From assembly GCA_964614095.1 (NCBI GenBank), contig CAZTJO010000007.1, forward strand, positions 9,528 to 73,527: DNA of 64,000 nucleotides, given 5' to 3'. Of this stretch, positions 42,917-51,752 are shown one piece after another. A program made the translations under genes and the position numbers. The notes below the pieces were generated by a model. That model was not told the origin of the DNA and searched no databases. It saw only the letters and a program-made list of their open reading frames with translations. The stretch comes from CAZWKX01 sp964614095 (lineage in GTDB: Bacteria; Actinomycetota; Acidimicrobiia; Spongiisociales; UBA11373). The number at the start of each line of letters is the position of its first letter. The first letter of the stretch is position 1.

Positions 42917-44026
42917 TCAGAGCAACCGCTCCGTAGCCGGATCGAAGAAGACCAGCGAGTCGGGAGCAACGGCCAGCTCGATCGACTCTCCCATCGCGGC
43001 GGACTCGTCGGCTTTGAGCCGTGCCCACAGCACCGAATCGAGGCCTTTCAGTTGCACCTCGATGAGATGCTCCAGCCCCAAGTTCTGAAATGCAGTGACC
43101 TTGCCGTGGAGACGGCCATTGGGCTCGCCGCCCTCCTTGAGCCTCTGCAGATGCTCGGCGCGAATGCCCACGGTGACCGGCTTGCCGAGCCAGGAGCGCA
43201 ACGCCGGTGTTCTTTTGACGGCGGCTGCGTCCAGGTGGAGCCGATCGCTGCCGATGGCGAGTTCGATGCCTTCATCGGCCGGCGCCAATCCCCCGCGGAC
43301 CAAATTCATCGGAGGACTGCCGACGAAACCGGCCACAAAGGTATTGGCGGGCCGCCGATAGACGGTGAGGGGGACATCCAGCTGCTCGATGCGGCCGTCC
43401 TCTCCCATCACGGCAATCCTGTCGCCCAGCGCCATCGCCTCGGTCTGGTCGTTGGTGACGTAGAGAATGGTGGTGCCCACATCGCGATGGAGGCGCTTCA
43501 GCTGAAGGCTTGCCGCCGAACGGCCCTGCGCATCGATGTTCCTTAGCGGCTCGTCCATGAGGAGCACGCTGGAATCGGCCACCAACGACCGGGCGGTGGC
43601 CACGGCTTGCTGCTGGCCCGCCGACAGCTGCGACGGGTACTTGGCCAAGAGATGCTCGATGTGCAGATAGCGGGCCTCCTTGGCGGCCCGCTTGCGACGG
43701 GGGCGCCGCTTCACCTTCCTCATCTGGAGCGGGAAGGTGATATTGCCCTCTGCGGTGCGATGGGAGTAGAGGGCGTAGTCCTGAAACACCATGGCCACCT
43801 TGCGGGACACGGGGCGGAGATCGACGACACTCTGACCATCGAAGAGGATGTCGCCGTCGGCGACGGTCTCCAGGCCGGCGGCCAAACGCAACAGAGTCGT
43901 CTTCCCACAGCCCGAAGGGCCGGCAATCGTCAAAAACTCGCCGTCGGGAATCGACAGGTCAAGCTCCTTGAAGACGGTGACATCGCCGTAGGACTTGGTC
44001 ACGCCAACAAGATCAACGGATGCCAT
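42917..44026 (-). CDS. MalK/UgpC-like ABC ATPase with altered signature and H-loop
   Basis: 369 residues: ABC domain (1-235) and C-terminal TOBE/OB domain (about 240-365; 'TVGIRAEHLQRLKEGGEPNG'). Walker A 'GPSGCGKTTLLRLAAG', Q-loop 'VAMVFQDYALYSH', Walker B/D-loop 'VLLMDEPLRNID' are recognisable. The signature is 'LSAGQQQAVATARSLV' instead of LSGGQRQRVA, and the H-loop reads 'YVTNDQTEAMALGD' with Asn for His. No permease or binding protein genes are next to it. It may energise several sugar transporters with reduced activity, or have another role. Confidence 0.83.
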   Translation of the reverse strand: MASVDLVGVTKSYGDVTVFKELDLSIPDGEFLTIAGPSGCGKTTLLRLAAGLETVADGDILFDGQSVVDLRPVSRKVAMVFQDYALYSHRTAEGNITFPLQMRKVKRRPRRKRAAKEARYLHIEHLLAKYPSQLSAGQQQAVATARSLVADSSVLLMDEPLRNIDAQGRSAASLQLKRLHRDVGTTILYVTNDQTEAMALGDRIAVMGEDGRIEQLDVPLTVYRRPANTFVAGFVGSPPMNLVRGGLAPADEGIELAIGSDRLHLDAAAVKRTPALRSWLGKPVTVGIRAEHLQRLKEGGEPNGRLHGKVTAFQNLGLEHLIEVQLKGLDSVLWARLKADESAAMGESIELAVAPDSLVFFDPATERLL

Positions 44027-44128
44027 GTGGAAAAGCTAATCGCTTGCGCCGCCGAAGGCCAGCGCCACAAAGTGGAGGCAAGCCAGCCAATGTGGGCTAG
44101 CTTGATGACGCACGAGACGGAGGTTCTG

Positions 44129-44518
44129 GTGAAGACCTTTCGCTGCTTGGCAGCACTCATCACCCTGCTCATCGTGACCGCCGCATGCAGCCAGACGACG
44201 TCCGTGTTCGAACTGAACGTGGGTGACTGCTTCAAGGATCCCGGAGGCGGCAACATCGCCGAGGTCGAGGTCGTGTTCTGCGAAGACACTCACGATCTGG
44301 AGGTCTTCTTCATCGACGAGATCGAGCAGGTGGAGGAATACCCGGGCCGCAACTATCTCGCCGATTACTCCGAGAACATTTGCGACAACGCCCTGGCGAC
44401 CTACACGCCACCAGCCGGATACTTGACGGCCGACATCACCTCCGCCTATCCGTCGCCGCAGCAGTGGCAGGACGGCGAACGCTCGGTGGTCTGCGTGGTG
44501 AGAATCGCCTCCGGCTAG
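44129..44518 (+). CDS. septum-formation-like lipoprotein
   Basis: 129 residues from GTG 44129 (GGAGG about six bases upstream). Signal peptide and lipobox 'IVTAAC'; then a small domain with 'LNVGDCFKDP', 'VEVVFCEDTHDLEVFFI', 'ENICDNALATY', 'RSVVCVVRI'. The Cys-containing NVGDCF...C..xH pattern resembles the actinobacterial 'septum formation' domain. Likely extracytoplasmic with two disulfides. Opposite strand to the flanking genes. Confidence 0.72.
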   Translation: MKTFRCLAALITLLIVTAACSQTTSVFELNVGDCFKDPGGGNIAEVEVVFCEDTHDLEVFFIDEIEQVEEYPGRNYLADYSENICDNALATYTPPAGYLTADITSAYPSPQQWQDGERSVVCVVRIASG

Positions 44519-44529
44519 ATCACCAGGAT

Positions 44530-44934
44530 TCAGGAGGCCAGGAACGACAGCCGCACTCGGCGAGTGCGGTTGTCCCGATTGGGGTCGACCAGCAAGATGG
44601 ACTGCCAGGTGCCCAGCGTCATGCGGCCGTCGATGACGGGGATGATCACGGAAGGCGACACAAACGCGGGGATCAGGTGATCGGCCCCGTGACCGCGCGC
44701 CCCGTGACGATGGCGCCAGCGATCGTCGCGAGGGAACAACTCGTCGAGGTGCTCGACAAGATCCTCGTCGCTGGACGCCCCCGTCTCCATGATGGCCACG
44801 CCGGCGGTTGCGTGGGGAACGTAGACGGACAGCAGCCCATCACCCTTGCCGGCAACAAACTCCGCTGCCGCCGAGGTGATGTCCGCGGTGCAGGGGGCGC
44901 CGCCCGTCGGCACGGTGATTTCGGTAGTCAGCAC
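44530..44934 (-). CDS. YjbQ family (UPF0047) protein, secondary thiamine-phosphate synthase-like
   Basis: 134 residues. 'TAGVAIMETGASSDEDL', 'HGARGHGADHLIPAFVSPSV' and 'ILLVDPNRDNRTRRV' are the signature blocks of UPF0047; E. coli YjbQ has weak thiamine phosphate synthase activity. The His residues in HATAG/GHGADH are kept. Physiological role unclear. GTG start 44934; 23 bp upstream of it in the leftward direction lies prs. Confidence 0.88.
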   Translation of the reverse strand: MLTTEITVPTGGAPCTADITSAAAEFVAGKGDGLLSVYVPHATAGVAIMETGASSDEDLVEHLDELFPRDDRWRHRHGARGHGADHLIPAFVSPSVIIPVIDGRMTLGTWQSILLVDPNRDNRTRRVRLSFLAS

Positions 44935-44957
44935 AAAACCAGCCTAGGTGCCGGCCG

Positions 44958-45929
44958 CTACATGTTCTCGCCCATAAAGATGGACGATACCGAGTCGTCG
45001 GTGAAGATCGCCTTGAGGGCGTCGGAGAGGATGGGAGCGATCGAGAGCACCTTCAAGTTGGGCAGATCGATCGCCTCCTCCGGCACCGGGAGAGTGTTGG
45101 TGAGAACGACCTCTTCCAGCGGGGAGTTCTTGATGCGGTCGGCCGCAGGTGGCGACAGCACGCCGTGGGTGGCCATGGCCCGGACGCTCAACGCTCCCTT
45201 GTCACGCAGCAGCTCGGCTGCAGCCACGATGGTGCCACCGGTATCGATCATATCATCGACAATCACCGCGTTTTTGCCCTCAACGTCGCCAACTATCTGA
45301 AGCGCCGCCACCTGGTTGTGCACGTCGGCGCGACGGCGTTTGTGCACAAACGCCACGTCGGCGTCGAGAGCCCTGGCATATCGGGAGGCCAGCCGAACCC
45401 GCCCGGTGTCCGGCGACACGACAACCAGGGGCCCGTCGACCGATCCACTGAGGTACTCCTTGAAGATCGGCAGCGCGGTGAGGTGGTCAAAGGGTTTGGT
45501 GGTGAAACCCTGGATCTGCCCGGTGTGCAGATCCACCGCGACGATACGGTCGACTCCAGAGGCCAGGAACAGCTCACTCATGAGCCGCGCCGAGATGGGC
45601 TCCCGGGGAAGCGCCTTCTTGTCCTGGCGGGCGTACCCGAAAAAGGGCACCACGGCCGTGATGCGCTTCGCCGAGGCCCGCTGCAGCGCATCGATCATGA
45701 TGAGCTGCTCCATGATGTGGAAGTTGATCGGGTGGCTGTGGCTCTGCAGCACAAAACAGTCCGCCCCGCGCACGCTCTCGGTGTAGCGGACGTATATCTC
45801 ACCGTTGGCGAAAACGTCCCGCTCCACTCCGCCGAGGGAGATACCGAGAAGGCCGGCCACCTCATCGGCCAGCGCCGGGTTCGCCGACCCGGTGAACAAC
45901 ATCATGCGCTTCTTGCCCGCCAGCTCCAT
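44958..45929 (-). CDS. prs: ribose-phosphate pyrophosphokinase
   Basis: 323 residues, making PRPP from ribose 5-phosphate and ATP. 'FANGEIYVRYTESVRGADCF', 'VVPFFGYARQDKKALPREP', catalytic loop 'HKRRRADVHN' and PRPP motif 'AVIVDDMIDTGGT' are all intact. ATG 45929, five bases after glmU. The glmU-prs order is conserved across Actinobacteria. Confidence 0.96.
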   Translation of the reverse strand: MELAGKKRMMLFTGSANPALADEVAGLLGISLGGVERDVFANGEIYVRYTESVRGADCFVLQSHSHPINFHIMEQLIMIDALQRASAKRITAVVPFFGYARQDKKALPREPISARLMSELFLASGVDRIVAVDLHTGQIQGFTTKPFDHLTALPIFKEYLSGSVDGPLVVVSPDTGRVRLASRYARALDADVAFVHKRRRADVHNQVAALQIVGDVEGKNAVIVDDMIDTGGTIVAAAELLRDKGALSVRAMATHGVLSPPAADRIKNSPLEEVVLTNTLPVPEEAIDLPNLKVLSIAPILSDALKAIFTDDSVSSIFMGENM

Positions 45930-45934
45930 GGCCG

Positions 45935-47314
45935 CTACCCATCCTCCCTGGGCTTCCGCTTCTTCTGCTTTGCAGCGTAGCCCCGCATCTCCTTTTGCTG
46001 CGAACGCTCGACCGCTAACGATCCGGGAGTCACATCTTTGGTGATGGTCGACCCGGCGCCGGTGTAGGCATCGTCGCCGATCTCGACCGGGGCGACGAGC
46101 ATGGTGTCGGACCCCAGGAACACCCGATCACCGATCAGCGTGTCGTGTTTCTCGAGCCCGTCGTAGTTGCAGGTGATCGACCCCGCTCCCACATTTGTGT
46201 CCTCTCCGATGGTGACGTCACCCATGTACGACAGGTGAGGCACCTTGCTGCGCGGGCCGATCCGCGCCTCCTTCGTCTCGACAAACGTGCCCACCTTCGA
46301 TCCCGCCGCCATGACCGTCCCCGGCCGCAGACTGGCAAACGGGCCCACCTGGGCCCCTTCACCCACCTCGGCGCCGCGCAGCACCGCGTACCACACCCGG
46401 GCGTCCGTACCAATGGAACTGTCGACCACAAAGGCGTGTGGCCCCAGCCGGGCCCCTGCGGCAACCGTTGTGTCTCCGGAGATCTGAGTGTCGGCATAGA
46501 TTTGTACACCGGCCTCCAGAGTGACCCCGGCGTCGATGTAGGTACGCTCCGGGTCCTGCATCCACACACCGGCCTGCATCCAGCGTCCGTTGATGCGGCG
46601 CCGCATCTGGGCTGCGGCCGCGGCAAGCTGGTCGTGCGAGTTGACCCCCAGCACCTCGGAGGGCCCGGCGGCGGCAACGGCCCGCACCGTGCCCGGAGCG
46701 GCTAGCGCCCCGATGACGTCGGTGAGGTAGTACTCGTTCTGCTTGTTGTCGCTCTCGATCTCGCGGAGCGCCTCGGCCAGCGCTCCCCCGTCGAACACGT
46801 AGGTGGAAACCGCCACCTCGGTGATGCGACGCTGTTCTTCGTCGGCGTCCTTCTCCTCGACGATGCCGACCACCCTGTCGCCGTAGCGGATCACCCGCCC
46901 GTAGCCGGTGGGATCGGGCACCACCGCGGTCAGCAAGGTTGCCGACACTCCTTCGCCGTGCTCGTCGAGCAGGGCCGACAGGCTGCCGGGCAGCAGCAGC
47001 GGCGAGTCGCCGGGAACGACGAGCACGCTGTCGCCCGAAACATCGCCCATGGCCTCGAGCGCCACCATGACGGCGTGCCCGGTGCCGAGCTGCTCCGGCT
47101 GGGTAACGATGGTGACTTCCTCGGGGAGGGCCTGCCGCACCGCCTCGGCGCCGTGCCCGACAACAACAACAATCTCGTCGGGATTCATGGCGCTCACGAC
47201 GTCAACGGCCCAGGTGACCAGGGGCCGTCCCGCCACCTCGTGGAGCACCTTGGGGATGTCGGATTGCATTCGTGTGCCCTGGCCGGCCGCCAGGACGATG
47301 GCCCGTAGACTCAT
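45935..47314 (-). CDS. glmU: bifunctional GlmU: UDP-GlcNAc pyrophosphorylase / glucosamine-1-P acetyltransferase
   Basis: 459 residues. N-terminal uridyltransferase 'LAAGQGTRMQSDIPKVLHEV' and C-terminal left-handed beta-helix ('GPFASLRPGTVMAAGSKVGT', 'HLSYMGDVTIGEDTNVGAGS'), ending in a Lys/Arg-rich tail. It makes UDP-GlcNAc for peptidoglycan. ATG 47314 is preceded by GAGGAGA. It lies 22 bp downstream of tRNA-Gln. Confidence 0.97.
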   Translation of the reverse strand: MSLRAIVLAAGQGTRMQSDIPKVLHEVAGRPLVTWAVDVVSAMNPDEIVVVVGHGAEAVRQALPEEVTIVTQPEQLGTGHAVMVALEAMGDVSGDSVLVVPGDSPLLLPGSLSALLDEHGEGVSATLLTAVVPDPTGYGRVIRYGDRVVGIVEEKDADEEQRRITEVAVSTYVFDGGALAEALREIESDNKQNEYYLTDVIGALAAPGTVRAVAAAGPSEVLGVNSHDQLAAAAAQMRRRINGRWMQAGVWMQDPERTYIDAGVTLEAGVQIYADTQISGDTTVAAGARLGPHAFVVDSSIGTDARVWYAVLRGAEVGEGAQVGPFASLRPGTVMAAGSKVGTFVETKEARIGPRSKVPHLSYMGDVTIGEDTNVGAGSITCNYDGLEKHDTLIGDRVFLGSDTMLVAPVEIGDDAYTGAGSTITKDVTPGSLAVERSQQKEMRGYAAKQKKRKPREDG

Positions 47315-47335
47315 CTTCTCCTCTCGTGGACGTAG

Positions 47336-47407
47336 CTGGGGGGACAGGGCTCGAACCCGTACTTCGGGGACCAAAACCCCGCGTGCTGCCCGTTACACCA
47401 CCCCCCA
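47336..47407 (-). tRNA. tRNA-Gln (anticodon TTG)
   Basis: Minus strand: acceptor TGGGGGG/CCCCCCA, D-arm 'GTGTAACGGGCAGCAC', anticodon arm CGGGG-TTTTGGT-CCCCG (anticodon TTG), T-arm ACGGG-TTCGAGC-CCTGT, discriminator G. 72 nt, CCA not encoded. Placed between ispE and glmU. Confidence 0.96.
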
Positions 47408-47423
47408 TGGGGGTGGCCGCAGT

Positions 47424-48269
47424 TTATCCCGGCCTCGCCGACCGGCCCGCTTCGGTAGGCCGGCAGGCCCGGGTGCCGCGTACGCCTCGGACCGCTCCGG
47501 CGGCGTCCGCCGCCTCCGCTTCGGAGGCAAAAAGACCGAACAGGGCCGGCCCACTGCCGGAGAGCAGGGCCGGCACACCCCAGAGCCGGGCCACATCGGC
47601 GATCCAGTCGCCGAGAACGGGGAAAAGGTCGACGGCGGCGGCGGTGAGGTCGTTGCCCAAGGGAGCAAACTCTCGCAGCGAGCGCGGCAGATGGCGGCCG
47701 GAGACACGTGTGCCCTCGGGCCCGCCGAGTTCGTCCCAGCGCCGATAGACGTCTGCGGTCGGCACCTCAAACGGCGGGACTACAACGGCCAGAACGTAGT
47801 CGAGGTCGGCAGGCACCGGACTGAGACGCTCGCCGTACCCCTCCATCCAGGCCGTACCTCCGGCCAAGCAGAAGGGAACATCGGCACCGAGGTCCGACGC
47901 CGCAGCATCCCTGTCCGCGGCGGACACGCCGAACCGATCCGCGACAAGCGCCAGCACGGCGGCGGCGTCGGCGCTGCCGCCCCCGAGCCCCGCCGACACC
48001 GGTATGGCCTTCTCCAGTTCCAGCAGGACGGGTGACGGGCGCGAGCTGAGCGAACGCACCGCCTCCAGGGCGCGCCAGGCCAGATTGCTGCGGTCGCCGG
48101 GCGCCTCCAGCCCGCCGACGACAAAACGGTCCTCGCCGGCGTCGTCGAGCGAGACACGATCGGACCATTCGATCGACTGCGCCAGAGACCGCAGCGGGTG
48201 TTTGCCCGATCGGTCGGTCGGCCTCACCCGCAGGATCAGGTTCACCTTGGCGTAGGCATCAGCGTGCAC
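47424..48269 (-). CDS. ispE: 4-diphosphocytidyl-2-C-methyl-D-erythritol kinase
   Basis: 281 residues, GHMP kinase of the MEP isoprenoid pathway. 'AYAKVNLILRVRPTDRSGKH' at the N-terminus, the ATP loop 'IPVSAGLGGGSADAAAVLAL', 'LGADVPFCLAGGTAWMEG' and C-terminal 'LLSGSGPALFGLFAS' are typical. GTG 48269 overlaps the rsmA stop by 11 bp. The MEP pathway would also feed MenA with isoprenoids. Confidence 0.95.
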   Translation of the reverse strand: MHADAYAKVNLILRVRPTDRSGKHPLRSLAQSIEWSDRVSLDDAGEDRFVVGGLEAPGDRSNLAWRALEAVRSLSSRPSPVLLELEKAIPVSAGLGGGSADAAAVLALVADRFGVSAADRDAAASDLGADVPFCLAGGTAWMEGYGERLSPVPADLDYVLAVVVPPFEVPTADVYRRWDELGGPEGTRVSGRHLPRSLREFAPLGNDLTAAAVDLFPVLGDWIADVARLWGVPALLSGSGPALFGLFASEAEAADAAGAVRGVRGTRACRPTEAGRSARPG

Positions 48270-49077
48270 GGCTCACCTCGGCAAGGGCAAGGTAGTCGCC
48301 GGGGGCCAATTGCTCGGCGCGCTGAGTGGGATCGATGCCGGCGGCGGGCAGCATGGGCTCGCCGACCAGATGCCGCAGCGACCTCCGCAGCATCTTGCGC
48401 CGCTGGCCGAACGCAGCGGCGGCCAACTCAATCGCCTCCTCGGCAAGCGGGTGGGCCGGACGCCGACGGATGACAACAACGGCCGACTCGACCTGGGGCG
48501 GCGGCAGAAACACCGAGGCGGCAACCCGGAAGGCGATCTGGACCGCCCCGTGCAGCTGGGCCACCACCGAAGGCAGGCCGTAAGCCTTCGACCCCGGTGC
48601 GGCGGCGATCCTCTCGGCGGCTTCCCGCTGCAACATGACGACAAACCGGTCGATCTGCGGGGCGTGGCGCAGCAGTCCCAGCAGCAGTGGGGTCCCCACG
48701 TTGTAGGGAAGGTTGGCCACAACCACCCAACCTTCGCCTTCGAGCACCGCGGGCAAATCGACCGCGGAGGCGTCGGCAAAACGCACCTCGACGTTCAGCC
48801 CCTCGAGAACGGCATCGAGAAGCGGGCGCAGCCGCTCGTCCACTTCGTAGGCCAGCACTCTGGCCCCCGCGGAGGCCAGGCCGCGGGTCAGTGTCCCGGC
48901 CCCGGCGCCCACCTCGAGCACCCTGGTCTCGTGATCCACAGCGGCCACCTCGACGATCTTGCGCACGATGTTGGGATCGACGAGGAAGTTCTGCCCCAGC
49001 GACTTGCGGGGCCGGATCCCATAGCGATCGAGCAGCTCCGCGGTGGCGGCCCGTCCTAGGGGCTCGCTAGCCGCCAC
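48259..49077 (-). CDS. rsmA: 16S rRNA (A1518/A1519-N6)-dimethyltransferase
   Basis: 272 residues (KsgA). 'KSLGQNFLVDPNIVRKIVEV', SAM motif 'VLEVGAGAGTLTRGLA', 'VVVANLPYNVGTPLL' (NLPY) and 'PPPQVESAVVVIRRR' are intact. It dimethylates two adenines of helix 45. GTG 49077 overlaps the tatD stop; the next gene is ispE. Confidence 0.95.
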   Translation of the reverse strand: MAASEPLGRAATAELLDRYGIRPRKSLGQNFLVDPNIVRKIVEVAAVDHETRVLEVGAGAGTLTRGLASAGARVLAYEVDERLRPLLDAVLEGLNVEVRFADASAVDLPAVLEGEGWVVVANLPYNVGTPLLLGLLRHAPQIDRFVVMLQREAAERIAAAPGSKAYGLPSVVAQLHGAVQIAFRVAASVFLPPPQVESAVVVIRRRPAHPLAEEAIELAAAAFGQRRKMLRRSLRHLVGEPMLPAAGIDPTQRAEQLAPGDYLALAEVSRAR

Positions 49078-49825
49078 GGAACACCCGGGCCGCGGTGGCG
49101 CTGGTCAGGCGCGCCGCCTCGGCGCTCTCGATGCCCCAGACCCGGGCCAGCGCCTCGCCGACCTTGACCACATTGGCCGGCTCGTTGGGAGCGCGGCGAT
49201 CGGGGGGCGGTGTCAGGTAAGGGCTGTCGGTCTCGACCATGGTCCGGTCCTGTGGCGCCTCGGCGGCTGCAAGCCGCAGCGTATCGCCGGTGTCGAAGGT
49301 GATGGGGCCGGCAAAGGAGAAGGTGACCCCGAGGGCGGAAAAGCGTTTCGTCCAGCGGCGCCCGCCGGTCCAGCAGTGGAGCACGGTGCGGGGACCGATG
49401 CCAAGGCGCTCCACCTCGTCGTACAGCTCGGTGAAGGCGTCCCGGCAATGCACCACAAAGGGCTTGTCCAGCTCGGCGGCAAGAACGGCCTGCTGCCGAA
49501 AAGCTTGGATCTGATGCTCACGGGACGAGAGATTCCGATAGAAGTCGAGACCGCATTCGCCGACGGCGACGGCACTCTGCGCCAGATCGGCGATGCGATC
49601 ACCCTCCTCGGGCCATCGTGAGGCATCATGCGGATGCAGGCCGGCGGCGCCAAAAACCACCCCGGGGAATTCGGCGGCGAGTTGCAGAGATTTCTCGGAA
49701 CCGGCGGCGTCGGTACCCAGGCACACCATCCAGGCGACCCCGGCGTCCACCGCACGCGACACCAGCCGGCCCGGATCGGCATCACAGAGATGCAGGTGGC
49801 AATGGCTGTCGACCCAGGTGCTCAC
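49067..49825 (-). CDS. tatD: TatD-family metal-dependent DNase
   Basis: 252 residues. 'VDSHCHLHLCD' (HxH), 'GLHPHDASRW', 'VGECGLDFYRN', 'VVHCRDAFTELYDEV', 'HCWTGG' and 'VETDSPYLTPPP' are the metal ligands and catalytic Asp of TatD hydrolases. GTG 49825 overlaps the metG stop (GTGA); its stop overlaps rsmA. Probably a DNA repair or degradation exonuclease. Confidence 0.93.
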   Translation of the reverse strand: MSTWVDSHCHLHLCDADPGRLVSRAVDAGVAWMVCLGTDAAGSEKSLQLAAEFPGVVFGAAGLHPHDASRWPEEGDRIADLAQSAVAVGECGLDFYRNLSSREHQIQAFRQQAVLAAELDKPFVVHCRDAFTELYDEVERLGIGPRTVLHCWTGGRRWTKRFSALGVTFSFAGPITFDTGDTLRLAAAEAPQDRTMVETDSPYLTPPPDRRAPNEPANVVKVGEALARVWGIESAEAARLTSATAARVFRGG

Positions 49826-51315
49826 GCGGTGATACGGGGAAATAGCGGAGCTCCCTTCACCACCGGCACCCCGCCGGGGTACCGACCCCACTCCACCGCC
49901 TCGGGCAGACGCACGTCGGCGGGCGAGCCTTCCAGCCCGATGCGGGACCAGATGGTGGCGCAGGTCCGCGGCATGGCCGGGTCGGCCAGTACCGCGACCA
50001 GGCGCAGCACCTCGAGAGCGTCTCCCATAACGGCATCGACCTCGGGGCCGGGGTCGGACTTCCAGGGCTCGTTTGCCTCGAGGTGAGAGTTCGCCTCCCG
50101 GATCAAACGCCACGTCGCCTCGAGCGCCACCGACGGCGCCATCGAACGCCAGGCCTCGGCCGTCGCGGCGTACACATCGGCGGCGACCTGGGCTAGAGGC
50201 CCGTCTGCAGCCGGAGCCGGACCCACCCCGCCACACTTGGAGGCCACCACCGCGGCCACCCGGGCCAGCAGATTGCCCAGGTTGTTGGCCAGATCGGCGT
50301 TGTAGCGAGCCACCATGCCCTCGTAGGAGAACGGGGCATCGGGACCAAAAGGCTGGTCGCGCAGCAGGTGGTAGCGGAACCCGTCGACCCCAAAGTCGGC
50401 AACCATGTCCGCCGGCGCGATCTGATTGGCCCTGGTCTTCGACATCTTCTCGCCGCCCACCAGAAGAAACCCGTGAACGTAGATGTGGCGCGGCGGCTCC
50501 AGGCCCGCCGACAGCAGCATCGCCGGCCAGTAGACGCAGTGGAAGCGCAAGATGTCCTTGCCGATCAGGTGGGTGGCCCCGGCCCAGCGCTCGGCAAATT
50601 GGCCGTCGCCGGTCCCATACCCGGCTGCGGTCAGATAGTTGGTGAGGGCATCGAACCACACGTAGGTCACGTGGGCGGAGTCCCAGGGAATAGGCACGCC
50701 CCAGTCGATGGAGGTGCGGCTGATGGAGAAGTCCTTGAGTCCCTGCCGGATGAATCCGAGTGCCTCGTTGCGGCGCACATCCGGCTGCACGAAGTCCGGA
50801 TGGCTCTCGTACCACTCGAGCAGGCGGTCCCCGTAGCGGCTCAACTTGAAGAAGTAGTTCTCCTCCTCCATGGAGATCACGGAACGGCCCAGGCGCTCCA
50901 ACTCGGACACCTCGTCGGCGGTGACATAGGCCTCATCGGCCACCGAGTAGAAGCCTTCGTAGGTACCCAGTTCGATGTCGCCGTTGTCGTAGCAGGCCTG
51001 GAGCAGCTTCTGGACTGCGGTGTAGTGACGCGGCTCGGTGGTGCGGATGAAGTCATCGTTGCTGATATCGAGCAGCTGCCACGCCTCACGGAACCGAACG
51101 GCGAACCGATCGGCCTGCTCCTGGGCGGTGATCCCGTTCTCTTCGGCGGCACGCTGCACCTTGAGGCCGTGCTCGTCGGTGCCGGTCAGGAAAAAGGTCT
51201 TATCTCCCCTGAGGCGGCTCCAGCGGGCCACGGCGTCTGCGGTGATGGTGGTGTAGGCATGCCCAATGTGCGGTGCGTCGTTGACGTAGTAGATGGGCGT
51301 GGTGAAGTACTTCAT
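49822..51315 (-). CDS. metG: methionyl-tRNA synthetase
   Basis: 497 residues. HIGH motif in 'YYVNDAPHIGHAYTTITADA', KMSKS-type 'GGEKMSKTRANQI', 'DEHGLKVQRAAEE', 'WFDALTNYLTA' and an anticodon-binding helical domain ('ADLANNLGNLLARVAAVV'). The zinc-knuckle insert between 'SELERLGRSVISMEEENYFF' has no Cys, so this is the zinc-free form. ATG 51315. First gene of the tatD-rsmA-ispE run. Confidence 0.96.
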   Translation of the reverse strand: MKYFTTPIYYVNDAPHIGHAYTTITADAVARWSRLRGDKTFFLTGTDEHGLKVQRAAEENGITAQEQADRFAVRFREAWQLLDISNDDFIRTTEPRHYTAVQKLLQACYDNGDIELGTYEGFYSVADEAYVTADEVSELERLGRSVISMEEENYFFKLSRYGDRLLEWYESHPDFVQPDVRRNEALGFIRQGLKDFSISRTSIDWGVPIPWDSAHVTYVWFDALTNYLTAAGYGTGDGQFAERWAGATHLIGKDILRFHCVYWPAMLLSAGLEPPRHIYVHGFLLVGGEKMSKTRANQIAPADMVADFGVDGFRYHLLRDQPFGPDAPFSYEGMVARYNADLANNLGNLLARVAAVVASKCGGVGPAPAADGPLAQVAADVYAATAEAWRSMAPSVALEATWRLIREANSHLEANEPWKSDPGPEVDAVMGDALEVLRLVAVLADPAMPRTCATIWSRIGLEGSPADVRLPEAVEWGRYPGGVPVVKGAPLFPRITA

Positions 51316-51479
51316 GGCTGCTGCGAGTCTCACAGGGTAGCCCGGTGCAGCCGTGTCAATCCGGACCGGGAAGCAGCGCGATCACCTGGCAAGGCCTGTA
51401 TGCTGGGAGTAGCAATCCCGAACGCGAGGTGCCGTCAGCTTCGCGGGACCATGCATCAACCTCTGGAGGTGCAACCGAG
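51316..51479. promoter_or_regulatory. divergent metG / AbrB-type intergenic region
   Basis: 164 bp. The AbrB-type gene has GGAGGTG nine bases before its ATG. A plausible -10 (TATGCT) is at 51398-51403. No S-box or T-box riboswitch is evident upstream of metG. Confidence 0.3.
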
Positions 51480-51740
51480 ATGAAGACTGGGATCATCCGG
51501 AAGATCGATGACCTGGGCCGGATCGTCATTCCGGCCGAAATGCGCCACGTTCTCGGAGTGCGTGAGGGCGACCAGCTCGAGATCACCCTCGAGGGCGACC
51601 ACATCGCCATCCGCCCCCGTATTCCCAAGGTCATCGCGCAGTTCAAGATCGACAAGAAGCGCCGGGTGAACCTTTCCGATGAGGTCGTCGTGCTCGATCC
51701 CGGCGACTATGTCATCGAGAAGCTCGGGCGCAAGCGCTAG
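51480..51740 (+). CDS. AbrB/SpoVT-family transition-state type regulator
   Basis: 86 residues with a SpoVT-AbrB swapped-hairpin DNA-binding domain: 'GIIRKIDDLGRIVIPAEMRH', 'LGVREGDQLEITLEGDHIAI'. The second half is short and basic, unlike Bacillus AbrB's oligomerisation domain. Not paired with a toxin gene, so a MazE-type antitoxin is unlikely; a DNA-binding regulator is the best call. ATG 51480. Confidence 0.88.
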   Translation: MKTGIIRKIDDLGRIVIPAEMRHVLGVREGDQLEITLEGDHIAIRPRIPKVIAQFKIDKKRRVNLSDEVVVLDPGDYVIEKLGRKR

Positions 51741-51752
51741 GACCAAAAACCC

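Noticed and set aside
51480..51740. AbrB-type gene as antitoxin of a toxin-antitoxin pair
   Set aside because: No toxin-like gene next to it; the neighbours are metG and rsmI.
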